A stretch of DNA of 64,000 bases from Catonia carolina (lineage: Eukaryota; Arthropoda; Insecta; Hemiptera; Achilidae), in assembly GCA_035578175.1 (NCBI GenBank), contig JAQMRL010000040.1, positions 992,001 through 1,056,000 on the forward strand, in the 5' to 3' direction. Positions 1-9,801 of this stretch are shown here, one piece after another. The notes beneath the pieces were generated by a model. The model was not told where the DNA came from, searched no databases, and saw only the letters and a program-made list of their open reading frames with translations. The translations under genes and the position numbers were made by a program. Position 1 is the stretch's first letter; the number at the start of each line of letters is the position of its first letter.

Positions 1-70
1 AACAAATAAACCCTTTGAGATCGGAACAGGCGTTTCGCCTATGCCCTGAAGGAAGAAGAAGAAGAAGAAG
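1..70 (+). mobile_element. LINE 3' end with (GAA)n tail
   Basis: This is the 3' untranslated end of a non-LTR retrotransposon cut by the window edge. The segment GATCGGAACAGGCGTTTCGC and the following CCTGAAGGAAG resemble the 3' end of the minus-strand LINE at 12105-12602, read on its own strand. It terminates in a (GAA)n tail, and the flanking repeat D begins at position 71. Only the tail and UTR are visible, so the call rests on similarity to that second copy. Confidence 0.55.
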
Positions 71-294
71 TCTCGTATAAAGATAATTTTAGATCACGTG
101 AGGTGATTTTAAACATTTCTGGAATCTCATTTTGTTGCCCACATTCTCAGCGTTCGCTCACTGTAGGTTTTCTCTTTTCTTCTCTCCATCCGGTGTTATG
201 TTTTTGCTCTTCATGGAAGCCCTTTAAGTCCGTAATTATTTGTCTGATTTTGGTTCGCTTTATTAAGTCTTCTCGGAATATTCTCGGTTTTTTT

Positions 295-495
295 ACTTTC
301 TCTTGCCTATATGAAATATAGGAAGAAAAGTATTGTTTACATGACGATTTTTAGAAATCGAGTTTTCACCGGATATACACGTTTTCTGACCCCCTGAACC
401 CAAAAAAACATGTTTTTAGCGATTGGTGTGTGGGTGTGTGTGTGTATGTGTGTGTTTGAACAAAATATCTCAAGAACGGAACATCGTACAAAGTT
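295..495 (+). mobile_element. HINE family A, 5' fragment (copy A1)
   Basis: Starts with ACTTTCTCTTGCC after a T run, runs through the CCCCCTGAACCC segment and the (TG)n tract, and stops after GAACGGAACATCGTAC. The remaining about 700 bp are absent. First member of the 498-bp duplication. Confidence 0.8.
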
Positions 496-792
496 AAAAG
501 TCTAAAAATGCTTTAATATAACACTGAACATACCAATATTTTATTATGCTTAAATTTTTGTATTTTAGTCTCGTATAAAGATAATTTTAGATCACGTGAG
601 GTGATTTTAAACATTTCTGGAAGCTCATTTTGTTGCCCACATTCTCAGCGTTCGCTCACTGTAGGTTTTCTCTTTTCTTCTCTCCATCCGGTGTTATGTT
701 TTTGCTCTTCATGGAAGCCCTTTAAGTCCGTAATTATTTGTCTGATTTTGGTTCGCTTTATTAAGTCTTCTCGGAATATTCTCGTTTTTTTT

Positions 793-992
793 ACTTTCTC
801 TTGCCTATATGAAATATAGGAAGAAAAGTATTGTTTACATGTCGATTTTTAGAAATCGAGTTTTCACCGGATATACACGTTTTCTGACCCCCTGAACCCA
901 AAAAACATGTTTTTAGCGATTGGTGTGTGTGTGTGTATGTATATGTGTGTGGTTGAACAAAATATCTCAAGAACGGAACATCGTACAAAGTT
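793..992 (+). mobile_element. HINE family A, 5' fragment (copy A2)
   Basis: Second member of the tandem duplication, with the same truncation point after GAACGGAACATCGTAC. It is followed directly by a diverged copy of retroposon family B at 993. Confidence 0.8.
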
Positions 993-1335
993 TGCCCATA
1001 ACAGACAGGTAGAGTGTTAAATCATTTGCACTCGATCTGCTAGTCCAAGGGCTACAAAAATTTGTTGTTTGTTTTTGTCACATGGTCAGTCAATTACATG
1101 ACTGAAGGATTTAAAAACAGAAGAGGTAAAGGTGTAAAAGACACTAGTTGCAGTTATCTCGTATTTAATTATACAGGGTGGAAAGTGGGTGCTTTTTAGA
1201 GGGCCCACCATGCTCATAACCATACTTTTCTACTCGCTAAGAAAGATAATTGTAATCCATTTCACTCCTCGTTTTACTTAGAAGCCTCTTGAAGTTCAAA
1301 ACAGCATTTTTACTGATGACCTAAACCACACATAA
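993..1335 (+). mobile_element. Retroposon family B, diverged copy
   Basis: Begins GCCCATAACAGACAGG and ends GATGACCTAAACCACAC, matching the about 400-bp family B seen at 13115-13513. The internal reading frame kept in other copies is destroyed here, so this is an old copy. Confidence 0.7.
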
Positions 1336-1655
1336 AATTGTATATTTTAAATTAATTAATAGCATATTGTTTTACGTTTCTAGAGAAATAAAAAACTAAA
1401 GCAATATCGTAACAAAATCAATGATGTTTCTGTTTCCGCCATTTCCCGCTAAGTACATCTTACATAAAACGTTGTGTTTATTGTCGGTAAAAAAATGTAA
1501 TTTTTGCGATTGTGGCAAAAAATTTATATGCATTTAATGACAAAATTGTTTCTATTCAAAATTATAGAAAATTTTATAAAACCTACAATTTTTATTTTTA
1601 GCAATTTTTCTACTGTCACCGAATGGTGTCATTAAGTGGCAAACCTTATTTGTTT
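1336..1655. other. AT-rich segment, no gene seen
   Basis: I see no coding potential. Pieces such as ATAGAAAATTTTATAAAACC resemble HINE interior sequence, so this may be a heavily decayed family A relic, but I cannot fix its ends. Confidence 0.3.
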
Positions 1656-1658
1656 GGT

Positions 1659-1674
1659 GGCCCTGAAAAGGGCC
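1659..1674 (-). terminator. Histone-type mRNA 3' stem-loop
   Basis: Read on the minus strand this is GGCCCTTTTCAGGGCC, an exact match to the consensus replication-dependent histone mRNA hairpin (6-bp stem, 4-nt loop), preceded by AAAC and followed by ACCAAACA as in canonical sites. The hairpin normally binds SLBP and directs cleavage without polyadenylation. The TAA of the upstream open frame lies only 2 nt before the stem, which is closer than usual for histone genes. The structure is visible; function is inferred. Confidence 0.65.
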
Positions 1675-1676
1675 GT

Positions 1677-2024
1677 TTAATCGGTGGTCGTCTTGGAGAG
1701 GCGTCGGTCGTAGTCGTCGTGGCGGTCGAGGAGCTGGGCGACACAGCGTGTCGTCATCCAGCGGAGACATTCTCTTCTTCCTCGCAGTAGTGCGTCGATG
1801 GCTGCTTCGTCGGATCCGGTGGGCGTAAGGCTCGGTCGAGGGACCGATGTGGGCATCGCTCGCGTCAGCGGGCGATGACGGTCCGGTCGACGGCTTACGG
1901 TGACAGATCGACGAGCGGAAGCATCATCTTCTCTCTTGCGGGGTCGTCGATTAGTCCTCGCTGGAGTCCGGCAGCCGTGTGCCGTGGTGGACGTCTTGTC
2001 GTTGTCTTGATCGGAATTGAATCG
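1677..2024 (-). pseudogene. Unidentified arginine-rich open frame ending at the histone-type hairpin
   Basis: A minus-strand frame of about 115 codons is open from a TGA near 2025 to the TAA at 1677-1679. The first in-frame ATG gives a 59-residue protein beginning MPTSVPRPSL and ending LSKTTTD. Composition is rich in Arg, Asp and Thr in a GC-rich block. I compared the frames with H2A, H2B, H3 and H4 and found no match, so it is not a recognisable core histone. It could be a degraded gene, part of an LTR or leader of a retroelement, or a chance open frame in GC-rich DNA. A mariner has split its putative promoter. Confidence 0.3.
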
Positions 2025-2040
2025 CTCGGCTCAGTGCAGC

Positions 2041-2052
2041 GCTCTTTATATA
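2041..2052 (-). promoter_or_regulatory. TATA box disrupted by mariner
   Basis: Removing the mariner at 2053-3001 and one TA copy restores CTATATAAAGAGCGC on the minus strand, a TATA box about 380 bp upstream of the histone-type hairpin. That spacing would give a very short transcript. GC-rich DNA flanks it on both sides (1660-2050 and 3004-3140), so the insertion split one block. Confidence 0.45.
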
Positions 2053-3001
2053 ACGGGTGATTCAAAAAGAGCGCCGATTTTTAAACGGCTGGTAAATTTT
2101 TGTTTATCGGTTGGCAACATTGTTAGACCTCATTTCTATTTCGGAGAACATTCCGATTGACGATTCAGTTGTAGTTTCTCTTGTTCGCAGTGTAGTACTC
2201 TCGCAGTCTGTGTCTAACCATGGAGAAGTTTACTATTGCGCAACGAATGTTAATCGCCAAAACATTTTACTAGAGTGGAGAGAGTTATGCGGCTACTGTC
2301 AGGCGAATTCGCGGTACTCTAGGACGTAATGAAGCACCGAATGAATCAACAGTTCGCAGGCTCATGAAAAAGTTTTTTGAGACGGGTTCAACAGTCGACC
2401 TTAAAAGTTCTGGACGTCGTCGTTCTGGCCAAACTGAGCAGAACGTTGCGTTGGTTCGTGACAGTGTGGCTGTTAGCCCAGCAAAATCAATACGTCGCCG
2501 TTCTCAACAATTGGGTTTACGATGTTCTTCTGTACGGAGAATTCTTCGGTACGATCTCCAATATCACCCGTATAAAATTCAGTTGACGCAAAATTTGAAA
2601 GCGGCAGACCACCAGAAGAGACGACAGTTTGTTGACTGGGTATTGAGAAAACGGCAGGATGATGACACCTTCGCAAACAAAATCATTTTCAGTGATGAGG
2701 CGGGTCATCTGAAGTCATTGGTGTATGCCAATAAACCCCGAAACATCAATGACTTGAAGGAGGAAATTCGACGGGTTATCGGGCAAATGGAAGTCGAAAC
2801 TTGTCGTGCAGTAATATCCAATTTCATGGACAGAGTTGATGCGTGCCAGCGCAGTAGAGGAGGACACATGCATGACATCATTTTTCATACATGAAATCGG
2901 AAGGTAAGATGAACTTGTTGATGTATTTATTTTCAGTTTTTCAATAAAATAAATCTCTTAATTTGATAAATCAAAACCGGCGCTCTTTTTGAATCACCCT
3001 A
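2053..3001 (+). mobile_element. DD41D-type mariner, internally deleted (copy 1)
   Basis: Terminal inverted repeats read GGGTGATTCAAAAAGAGCGC at both ends, flanked by duplicated TA (2051-2052 and 3002-3003). The 949-bp copy lacks most of the catalytic domain. The flanks are the two halves of a GC-rich block. Confidence 0.9.
2220..2894 (+). pseudogene. Mariner transposase pseudogene, catalytic core deleted in frame
   Basis: The frame starts at ATG 2220 (MEKFTIAQR) and hits TAG at codon 18 (2271), where sister copies have CAG. It resumes in frame through the N-terminal helix-turn-helix region (SSGRRRSGQTEQN, RRRSQQLGL) to the first catalytic motif FSDEA. It then jumps in frame to GHLKSLVYANKP, beyond the third catalytic Asp, and ends at RGGHMHDIIFHT. 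Two catalytic motifs are missing, so no transposase activity is expected. The deletion keeps the frame, giving a DNA-binding part joined to the C-terminus. Confidence 0.85.
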
Positions 3002-3002
3002 T

Positions 3003-3140
3003 AGTTGCCGAGGGCGCTGTGGTAAAGAGCGGCTACTGGCTTGGCCTTGATGAGAAAGGCCTCTGTCGGTGAGGAGCCGAAAGGTTTGTCGATATGCCGT
3101 CAAAGGCCGGAAGAAGTATTGAAGCCGGCGGCAACACAGT
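3003..3140. other. GC-rich flank of the split 1.66-3.14 kb block
   Basis: Continues the GC-rich composition seen before the mariner. On the minus strand it would lie upstream of the restored TATA box and begins TGTTGCCGCCGGC. A TG start and a TATA box would fit an LTR, but I see no matching target duplication around the block. Confidence 0.35.
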
Positions 3141-3175
3141 AAATGATTAATTAGAATGGGTGGCGGTCACACTAC

Positions 3176-3250
3176 TCAGCTTAGTTTAGCGTCAAGAAGG
3201 AAGTGATTTTCCGTATTTTTAAATGGAATAGAGTTTAGCGTCATTTACTC
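3176..3250 (+). mobile_element. HINE family A relic
   Basis: Contains GCTTAGTTTAGCGTCAAG and GTGATTTTCCGTATTTTTAA, the segment near the 3' third of family A. The ends are not recognisable. Confidence 0.5.
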
Positions 3251-3254
3251 ATGA

Positions 3255-3650
3255 TGTTGTAGTTGTTTAGGTCATCAGCCGAAAAGCTGGTTTGAACCTG
3301 TAGAGGTTTTACTAAGTAAAACGAGGAGTGAGGTGGTTTACCATTGCCTTCCTCACTGAATAGAAAAGTACGCTTATCAGCATGCCGGGCCCTCTGAAAA
3401 GCACATATTCTCCACTCTGCAAATGACACCTTCACTTCATTCACCACAGGGTCTGGCTGTATAATCCATTACTTTCAGAGGCGATAACTCTGATTAGTGT
3501 CACAGTACACCTCTACCTCTTCTGTTCTTAAATGATTCAGTCATTTAATTGGCTGACCATGTGATAAGAAACAGAACTATTTATTTTAGCCCAGCAATGA
3601 ATAGATTGAGAGTAAATAATTTGACTCAACCTGTCTGTTATGGGCAGTTA
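3255..3650 (-). mobile_element. Retroposon family B
   Basis: Minus-strand copy running from GGGCAGTTA-side 5' DNA (CCCATAACAGACAGG in reverse) to the ACAAC-type 3' tail at its left end. It keeps a 68-codon frame at 3241-3447 (MVNEVKVSFAEW...) that is shared with other copies. The function of that frame is unknown. Confidence 0.75.
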
Positions 3651-3654
3651 CTCA

Positions 3655-3721
3655 TGATAATAAGTTTTATATTCATTATTTACATTGGTAAGAGAAATCC
3701 GGGTGAGTGTTTTACACTAGA
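3655..3721 (+). mobile_element. HINE family A, 3' terminal fragment (A3a)
   Basis: Carries ATTATTTACATTGG, a diverged right inverted repeat and the terminal hairpin (GTGAGTGTTTTACAC), ending CTAGA. It is followed after a few Ts by the start of another copy, a head-to-tail junction. Confidence 0.7.
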
Positions 3722-3727
3722 TATTTT

Positions 3728-3870
3728 TCTTTTCTTTTGCCGCATATTAATTTATAGGAAAGAAAGTATTATTTTCATATAGATTTTTCGAAATCGAGTT
3801 TTCACCGGATATACACGTTTCCAGACCCCTTAAACTCGAAAACATGTTTTTTTAGCAATTGATTAAGTGT
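3728..3870 (+). mobile_element. HINE family A, 5' fragment (A3b)
   Basis: Begins at a diverged left terminus (CTTTTCTTTTGCC) directly after the 3' end of A3a. It continues through GAGTTTTCACCGGATATACA and stops at AGCAATTGATT, just before where the microsatellite should be. Confidence 0.7.
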
Positions 3871-4011
3871 ATTGCTCGAGTCGCAGCTACGTGTAATTGT
3901 TGTGGAATGGAGTGCGTTGTTATAGTAGTAGTGGGACAATGAGTGAGTGTTAGTAGTGTTTCACAGCTGATGCATTTATAGTGGAAGCGTGTACTAACTA
4001 GACTAAAAAAA

Positions 4012-4789
4012 TCTGGTGTGAAACACTCACACAACTTTCTCTTGCCAGTGCAAATAATTAACAATAAACCTAATATTAGCAATAAAACATAAGAAATAAA
4101 CAAAAAACTAACCTCAAAAACATAACCTAATTTTAATCATGAGTGAAAGACGCAAAATGAAAATCGTACTCAGTTTCGCTTAGAAATACGGAAAATCACT
4201 CTTTCTCTCTAAACTAGGCTCTGTAGAGAAAAATGCTCTAAATAAAAGTTGTAGATCTTTTAATTTTCTATAAATTTAATTATATACACTTTTGTCGTAA
4301 AATGCATTCTAAGGCCAAAATCTTAAAAAAATCGATTTTTCACACGTTTTCGTGAGAAAAAAAACAGAAAATCGCAAATTACCGCTAAACTAAGCGTTAT
4401 ACAAAAAATTGTTGGAAATAAAAGTTGTAGACTTTTCAATTCTCTACAACTTTTATTATATAAAGTTTTGCGCTTAAATGCATATTAAAGCTGTAATCTT
4501 AAAAAAACAACGTTTTTACGTGAAAACAGCCTCACCCAGAATTTCAGCAAACATGACGCCTACCCTATCTTGTAGAGAATAAAAAATTGAGTAAACCAGG
4601 CGATTTTAAAAAAAATCGTAGGACCAGTTTTTGAGAAAGTCGCAAAAAAGTGAAAAATTACACGAATAAACTACCACTTCCGGTTGACCGGTTTTGATGA
4701 AAATGTTCGTGTCGAGTCCGGTAGTGGTATGTAACTTAAGTTTCAAGTTTGAAGTTCGTACGATGTTCCGTTCTTGAGATATTCTGTTC

Positions 4790-4836
<47 letters not shown>

Positions 4837-4970
4837 GACCAATCGCTAAAAACATGTTTTTTGGGTTCAGGGGGTCTGAAAACGTATAGATCCGGTGAAA
4901 ACTCGATTTCGAAAAATCGACATGAAAACAATACTTTCCTTCCTATATATTTATATAGGCAAGAGAAAGT
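4012..4970 (-). mobile_element. HINE family A, full length (A4)
   Basis: Both ends are present: TCTGGTGTGAAACACTCAC at 4012 (3' hairpin, inverted) and GGCAAGAGAAAGT at 4958-4970 (5' terminus, inverted), between A runs. The microsatellite is pure (CA)n at 4797-4834. The 959-bp length is typical. Confidence 0.85.
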
Positions 4971-5247
4971 AAAAAATATTCTTATCATCCGGCGCATTAA
5001 TTTAACAAATACCTACCGGGTTATTAACTTGATCGGATTCATAATTTTTAACTTGCTAATTTATATCAAAATATGTAAATAAATAAATGTAATAAATACA
5101 AACAATTATGTTAAATACGGAAAGTTTGAAAACGAATGTTTTGTATTAGAGTAATACAACAATCGTATTCCCAGCATGCATCACTCATTCATTATACCTC
5201 ATTTTTGTACCCTTCACCCCGCAACTAACAGAGCTTGCAACCGCACA
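4971..5247. other. Unassigned spacer
   Basis: AT-rich sequence without recognisable motif or frame, ending where HINE A5 begins near its TG tract. Confidence 0.3.
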
Positions 5248-5297
5248 ATGTGTCTGTGTGTGAAGAACTTGAAACTTGGAACTTAAGTTAGGTACTA

Positions 5298-6048
5298 TAG
5301 GGTGATTCAAAAAGAGCGCCGGTTTTTAAACGGCTGGTAAATTATTGTTTATCGGTTGGCAACATTGTTTGACCTCATTTCTATTTTGGAGAACATTCCG
5401 ATTGACGATTCAGTTGTAGTTTCTCTTGTATGCACAGCGAGTGACAGTTTGGTGCGGCTTTTGGTCGGGCGGTGTCATCGGCCCTTACTTTTTTGAAAAT
5501 CAAGAAGGACAAGCCGTGACAGTAAATGGAGACCGATACCGTACGATGATTAGGGAGTTCTTGTGGCGTCATTTGGATGGAATGGACATTGACGAGTTGT
5601 GGTTTCAGCAGGATGGTGCCACCTGTCACGCTGCACGAAAAACAATGTTGTTGCTCCGTGAACGGTTCCAGGATCGCATCATTTCTCGTAATTCCGACCA
5701 TCAATGGCTACCAAGGTCGTGTGACTTGACGCCTTGTGACTTTCCTCTTTGGGGTCATCTGAAGTCATTGGTGTATGCCAATAAACCCCGAAACATCGAT
5801 GACTTGGAGGAAATTCGACGGGTTATCGGGCAAATGGAAGTCGAAACTTGTCGTGCAGTAATATCCAATTTCATGGACAGAGTTGATGCGTGCCAGCGCA
5901 GTAGAGGAGGACACATGCATGACATCATTTTTTATACATGAAATCGGAAGGAAAGATGAACTTGTTGAAGTATTTATTTTCAGTTTTTCAATAAAATAAA
6001 TCTCTTAATTTGATATATCAAAACCGGCGCTCTTTTTGAATCACCCTA
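5298..6048 (+). mobile_element. DD41D-type mariner, 5' coding half deleted (copy 2)
   Basis: Flanked by TA duplications at 5296-5297 and 6049-6050, with TAGGGTGATTCAAAAAGAGC at both ends. A deletion joins the 5' UTR (TTCTCTTGT) to the middle of the transposase. Inserted into HINE A5. Confidence 0.9.
5426..5941 (+). pseudogene. Mariner transposase, C-terminal catalytic half
   Basis: An open frame of 171 residues starting MYAQRVTVWCGFWSGG and ending DIIFYT. It holds the second and third catalytic aspartates (FQQDGATCH and LTPCDF) with 41 residues between them, which places it in the DD41D (rosa/Visitor-like) group of Tc1/mariner elements. The N-terminal DNA-binding domain and the first Asp are deleted. 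The frame itself is uninterrupted, so this half was lost recently or survived by chance. Confidence 0.85.
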
Positions 6049-6709
6049 TACTAGAGTATTTGACACTAACATTTTCATCAAAATCAGTCAATCGTAAGCA
6101 GTAGTTCATTCGTGCAATTTTTGTCAAATATTTTCGAAAACGGTTCCTACGATTTTTAAAAAAACCACCTCATTTACTACATTTTTTATGCTGTACAAAA
6201 TACGGTAGGCGTCATGTCTGCTGAAATTTTGGGGAGGCCTGTTCTCTCGTAGGAAAAAAACATATTTTTTAAAGATTTCAGCCTTAATGTGTATTTTAGC
6301 GCAACAGTGTATAAAATAAAAGTTGTAGACAATTTTAAATCTTACAAACATTATTAAACATTTTTATTGATTTTCTGTTTTTTCCATGAAAATCTGTAAA
6401 AAATTGTTTTATTAAGATTTCGGCCTTAGTATCCTTTTAACGATAAAAATGCATATAAATCAAATTTATAGGAAATTAAAAGATCTGCAACTTTTATTTG
6501 AAGCATTTTTCTCTACAGAGCATGAAAGAGTGACTTTCCGTATTATGAAGCCGAACTAAAATTGTGTTTCATTTTGCACTATTCTCACGATTAAAATTAG
6601 GGTATGTTTTTTGAGTTTGTTTAGTTATTTTGTTTTGCTAATGTTTATTACTAATACTAGCAACCCTTGCTCGCTTCGCTTCACAACAGCTAATGTAGGC
6701 CTCATTAAA

Positions 6710-6905
6710 TTATTTTAAAACCTCTCTCTCTATACAATATTTGTGGTTTTGTTGCCCTGTGGCAGCAAAATAGATTGTTTTTCTGCACTTCCAGCTCTAG
6801 AAAGTCCGATATAAAGTTGTCCATGAGTGAAGGAAGCACTCTTGTCCCAAATCGATGCCCACCGTTTTAAATGTTTGTCCCTGCGATTTAACAGAATTGA
6901 ATAGA
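6710..6905 (-). pseudogene. Pif1-like Helitron helicase C-terminal remnant
   Basis: Minus-strand conceptual translation gives SQGQTFKTVGIDLGQECF, then after a frameshift LYIGLSRAGSAEK and LLPQGNKTTNIV. These match the C-terminal SF1B helicase motifs of Helitron Rep/helicase proteins (TxxKSQGQ..., LYVxLSRxxS). One frameshift, two stops and loss of all upstream sequence show it is dead. It ties the surrounding element to the Helitron class. Confidence 0.8.
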
Positions 6906-6994
6906 ATGCATAGAAGAATACCGATGGAAAAGAAAGAGACAGTTGATATGTGGCTGAGATAAGAGACAGTAATACGTGGGTGCGGTACGCAGAG

Positions 6995-7651
6995 TAACTG
7001 GAAAAAAAATATAAAAAAAATTTACAAAAAAAATCACAGAAAAAAAATTACAAAAAAATCAAAAAAAAATTTTTTTAAGAAACGCTATTATTTAACAATT
7101 AATCAAAGAAAAATGAACTAAAAATAAAAAAAAATAAAAAAATTTACAAAAAAAAAACAGACATTACAGTTAAAAATAAAAGCGTGGCGCATTAATATAC
7201 TCGTATATAATATTTATTGTAAAATATTCGTTGTAAAATATTATATATATTAATGCGCCACGCTTTTATTTTTAACTGTAATGTCTGTGTTTTTTTTTGT
7301 AATTTTTTTTATTTTTTTCCTTTTAGTTCATTTTTTTGATTAATTGTTAAATAATAGCGTTTCTTAAAATTTTTTTTTTGATTTTTTTGTAATTTTTTTC
7401 TGTGATTTTTTTTGTAAATTTTTTTAATTTTTTTTTTTTAGTTAATTGTTTTAAGTAATTGTTAAATAAAAGCGTTTTTTAAATTTTTTTTTAAATTTTA
7501 AAAATGTTTTTTTACAAACACCTCCACAGCGTATTGTCATCGAAGATAAACAAGTGTGCAAAGTTTGATTCATATTGATACGGTAGAAGTATTAAAATTT
7601 TAAGTTGCAAGATTTGATGCTTCCAAGAGTAAGTTAAATAAAAGCGTTTAA
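6995..7651. repeat. AT-rich fold-back (large inverted repeat), copy 1
   Basis: Two arms of roughly 200 bp (about 6995-7215 and 7235-7445) are inverted copies around a short TA-rich loop. The loop is bounded by AAAAATAAAAGCGTGGCGCA and its reverse complement. Long A and T homopolymers dominate. A 130-bp flank (7519-7650, including CACCTCCACAGCGTATTG) is shared with copy 2 at 25489-26085 in reverse orientation, so this is a repeat family. It lies inside the Helitron. Confidence 0.75.
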
Positions 7652-8109
7652 TATATGACCAATTAACTTTCTTGTCGAATGAAAACAAATATATGAAATA
7701 CAGTACAAAAATAAAAATTTCAAAATACTATATCCGAATTTTTAATGTTTTTGGAATCGAATGTTGTTCTTCACGTTTTTCTATGAACCACCCAGAGGAC
7801 TGCTATGTACTACTATGCACCCTATGGACTCAAACATGCGACATTGTCACAGTTTAAGCTGCTTAACTCACTTAATTAAAGTCACTTAAAGTTACGAAAT
7901 AGCCCCCCTATTCACCAGGAAGCTCTAAGCTTTGCAACAATGAAAAATTTTTTAAAATCAGTTCAGTAGTTTCTGAGATTACCACCTCATACAAACAAAC
8001 AAACGAATAGACGTTTCTTCTTTATTATATTAGTATAGATTAGGTTATATTGTTCATTATTTGCATTGGCAAGAGAAATTCAGGTGAGAATTTTACACGA
8101 GATATTTTT

Positions 8110-8234
8110 ACTCTCTCTTGCCTATATGAATATATAGGAAGGAAAGTATTGTTTTCATGTCGATTTTCGAGTTTTCACCGGATCTACACGTTTTCAGATC
8201 CCGTGAACCCAAAAAACATGTTTTTAGCAATTGG

Positions 8235-8273
<39 letters not shown>

Positions 8274-9056
8274 GTGTGTGTGTGTGTGTGTGTGTGTGTA
8301 TACAAAATATCTCAAGAACGGAACATCATACGAACTTGAAACTTAAGTTACATACCACTACCGGACCCGATACGAACATTTTCATCAAAATCGGTCAACC
8401 GGAAGTAGTAGTTTATTCGTGTAATTTTTCACTTTTTTGCGATTTTCTCAAAAACTGGTCCTACGATTTTTTTTAAAATCGCTTGGTTTACTCAAATTTT
8501 TATTCTCTACAAGATAGGGTAGGCGCCATGTTTGCTGAAATTCTTGGTGAGGCTTTCACGTAAAAAAAGTGTTTTTTTAAAATTACGGCTTTAATATGTA
8601 TTATAGCGCAAACATTTATATAATAAAAAATGTAGAGAATTTAAAATTCGACAACTTTTATTTCAAACATTTTTTTGTATAACGCTTAGTTTAGCGGTAA
8701 ATAGCGATTTTCTGTTTTTTCTCACGAAAACGTGTGAAAAATCGATTTTTAAAAAATTTCGGCCTTAGGATGCATTTTATGACAAAAGTGTATATAATAA
8801 AATTTAAAGATCTACAACTTTTATTTAAAACATTTTTCTCTACAGAGAGTAATTTAGTGTGAAAGAGTGATTTTCCGTATTTTTGAGCCGAACTGAGGTC
8901 GATTTTCATTTTGCGTCTTTCATATAATGATTAAAATTAGGTTTGTTTATTGAGGTTAGTTTTTTGTTTATTTCTAATATTTTATTACTAATGTTAGGTT
9001 ATATTGTTAATTATTTGCATTGGCAAGAGAAAGTCGTGTGAGTGTTTCACACAAGA
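8110..9056 (+). mobile_element. HINE family A, full length (A6)
   Basis: Starts ACTCTCTCTTGCC (one substitution) and ends CACACAAGA. The microsatellite is compound, (TC)n then (TG)n at 8233-8300. It follows the 3' end of A5 head-to-tail with about 7 bp between them. Confidence 0.85.
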
Positions 9057-9336
9057 TTTTTTTGTATAGTTATGATAAGTAATATTTATTTTATGCGACA
9101 AAGTTTTTCTGAACATTAGAATACTGTGCAATAGTTTTGACCTACATTTGTGGAGTTTGATTCATAATAACGGGTGATTCAAAAAGAGCGCCGGTTTTTA
9201 AACGGCTGGTAAATTTTTGTTTATCGGTTGGCAACATTGTTAGACCTCATTTCTATTTCGGAGAACATTCCGATTGACGATTCAGTTGCAGTTTCTCTTG
9301 TTCGCAGTGTAGTACTCTCGCAGTCTGTGTCTAACC

Positions 9337-9801
9337 ATGGAGAAGTTTACTATTGCACAACGAGTGTTAATCGTCAAAACATTTTACCAGAGTGGAGAGA
9401 GTTATGCGGCTACTGTCAGGCGACTTCGCGGTACTCTAGGACGTAATGAAGCACCGAATGAATCAACAGTTCGCAGGTTCATGAAAAAGTTTTTTGAGAC
9501 GGGTTCAACAGTCGACCTTAAAAGTTCTGGACGTCGTCGTTCTGGCCGAACTGAGCAGAACGTTGCGTTGGTTCGTGACAGTGTGGCTGTTAGCCCAGCA
9601 AAATCAATACGTCGCCGTTCTCAACAATTGGGTTTACGATGTTCTTCTGTACGGAGAATTCTTCGGTACGATCTCCAATATCACCCGTATAAAATTCAGT
9701 CGCTGCACGAGAAACAATGTTGTTGCTCCGTGAACGGTTCCAGGATCGCATCATTTCTCGTAATTCCGACCATCAATGGCCACCAAGGTCGTGTAACTTG
9801 A
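9337..9801 (+). pseudogene. Mariner transposase N-terminal part with frameshifted tail
   Basis: 154 codons. The first about 122 encode the N-terminal DNA-binding region (MEKFTIAQRV, SSGRRRSGRTEQN, RRRSQQLGLRCSS), ending at QYHPYKIQ. A deletion then joins it out of frame to the catalytic half, giving an unrelated tail (LHEKQCCCSVNGS). The true downstream frame reopens at 9717 (MLLLRERFQDR). Catalytic motifs one and two are lost. The DNA-binding domain is intact and might still bind termini, which is inference. Confidence 0.85.

Larger units (their letters stand above)
71..992 (+). repeat. 498-bp tandem duplication (repeat D + HINE 5' end)
   Basis: Two direct copies (71-about 495 and 569-992) lie at an offset of 498 bp. 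Each holds a repeat-D unit (TCTCGTATAAAG to the region before the T run) followed by the first about 200 bp of a HINE, up to GAACGGAACATCGTAC just after the (TG)n tract. The copies differ at scattered bases and in microsatellite length. The filler 496-568 separates them. Both copies stop within a few bases of the same HINE position, so the composite was duplicated as a unit. Confidence 0.85.
6657..8039 (-). mobile_element. Canonical Helitron inserted in a HINE
   Basis: On the minus strand it starts TCTATACTAATATAATAAAG at 8039 and ends GGGTTGCTAG at 6657, i.e. 5' TC and 3' CTAG, with a short hairpin (AGCAA/TTGCT) at the 3' end. The host reads A|T at the junction and the HINE sequence continues on both sides with no duplication, as expected for Helitron insertion. 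The 1383-bp copy contains a helicase remnant near the 3' end and a fold-back palindrome in the middle. Confidence 0.8.
5248..8102 (+). mobile_element. HINE family A split by a mariner and a Helitron (A5)
   Basis: An old copy lacking its 5' 100-150 bp. Three pieces align in order to the family: 5248-5297 (short TG tract to GTTAGGTAC), 6051-6656 (ATTTTCATCAAAATCAG to ATTACTAATA) and 8040-8102 (TTAGGTTATATTG to ACACGAGA). The first break holds a DD41D mariner, the second a canonical Helitron. Its 3' end is followed after TATTTTT by the 5' end of A6, another head-to-tail junction. Confidence 0.8.

Noticed and set aside
103..819. Two 72-codon frames 498 bp apart
   Set aside because: They are parallel only because of the tandem duplication; other repeat D units do not keep the frame.
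1677..2024. A core histone gene upstream of the histone-type hairpin
   Set aside because: None of the minus-strand frames shows H2A, H2B, H3 or H4 motifs; only the 3' signal and a TATA box are supported.
3004..3140. LTR start at TGTTGCCGCC for the GC-rich block
   Set aside because: No matching CA end with a target duplication found near 1655; left as a possibility only.
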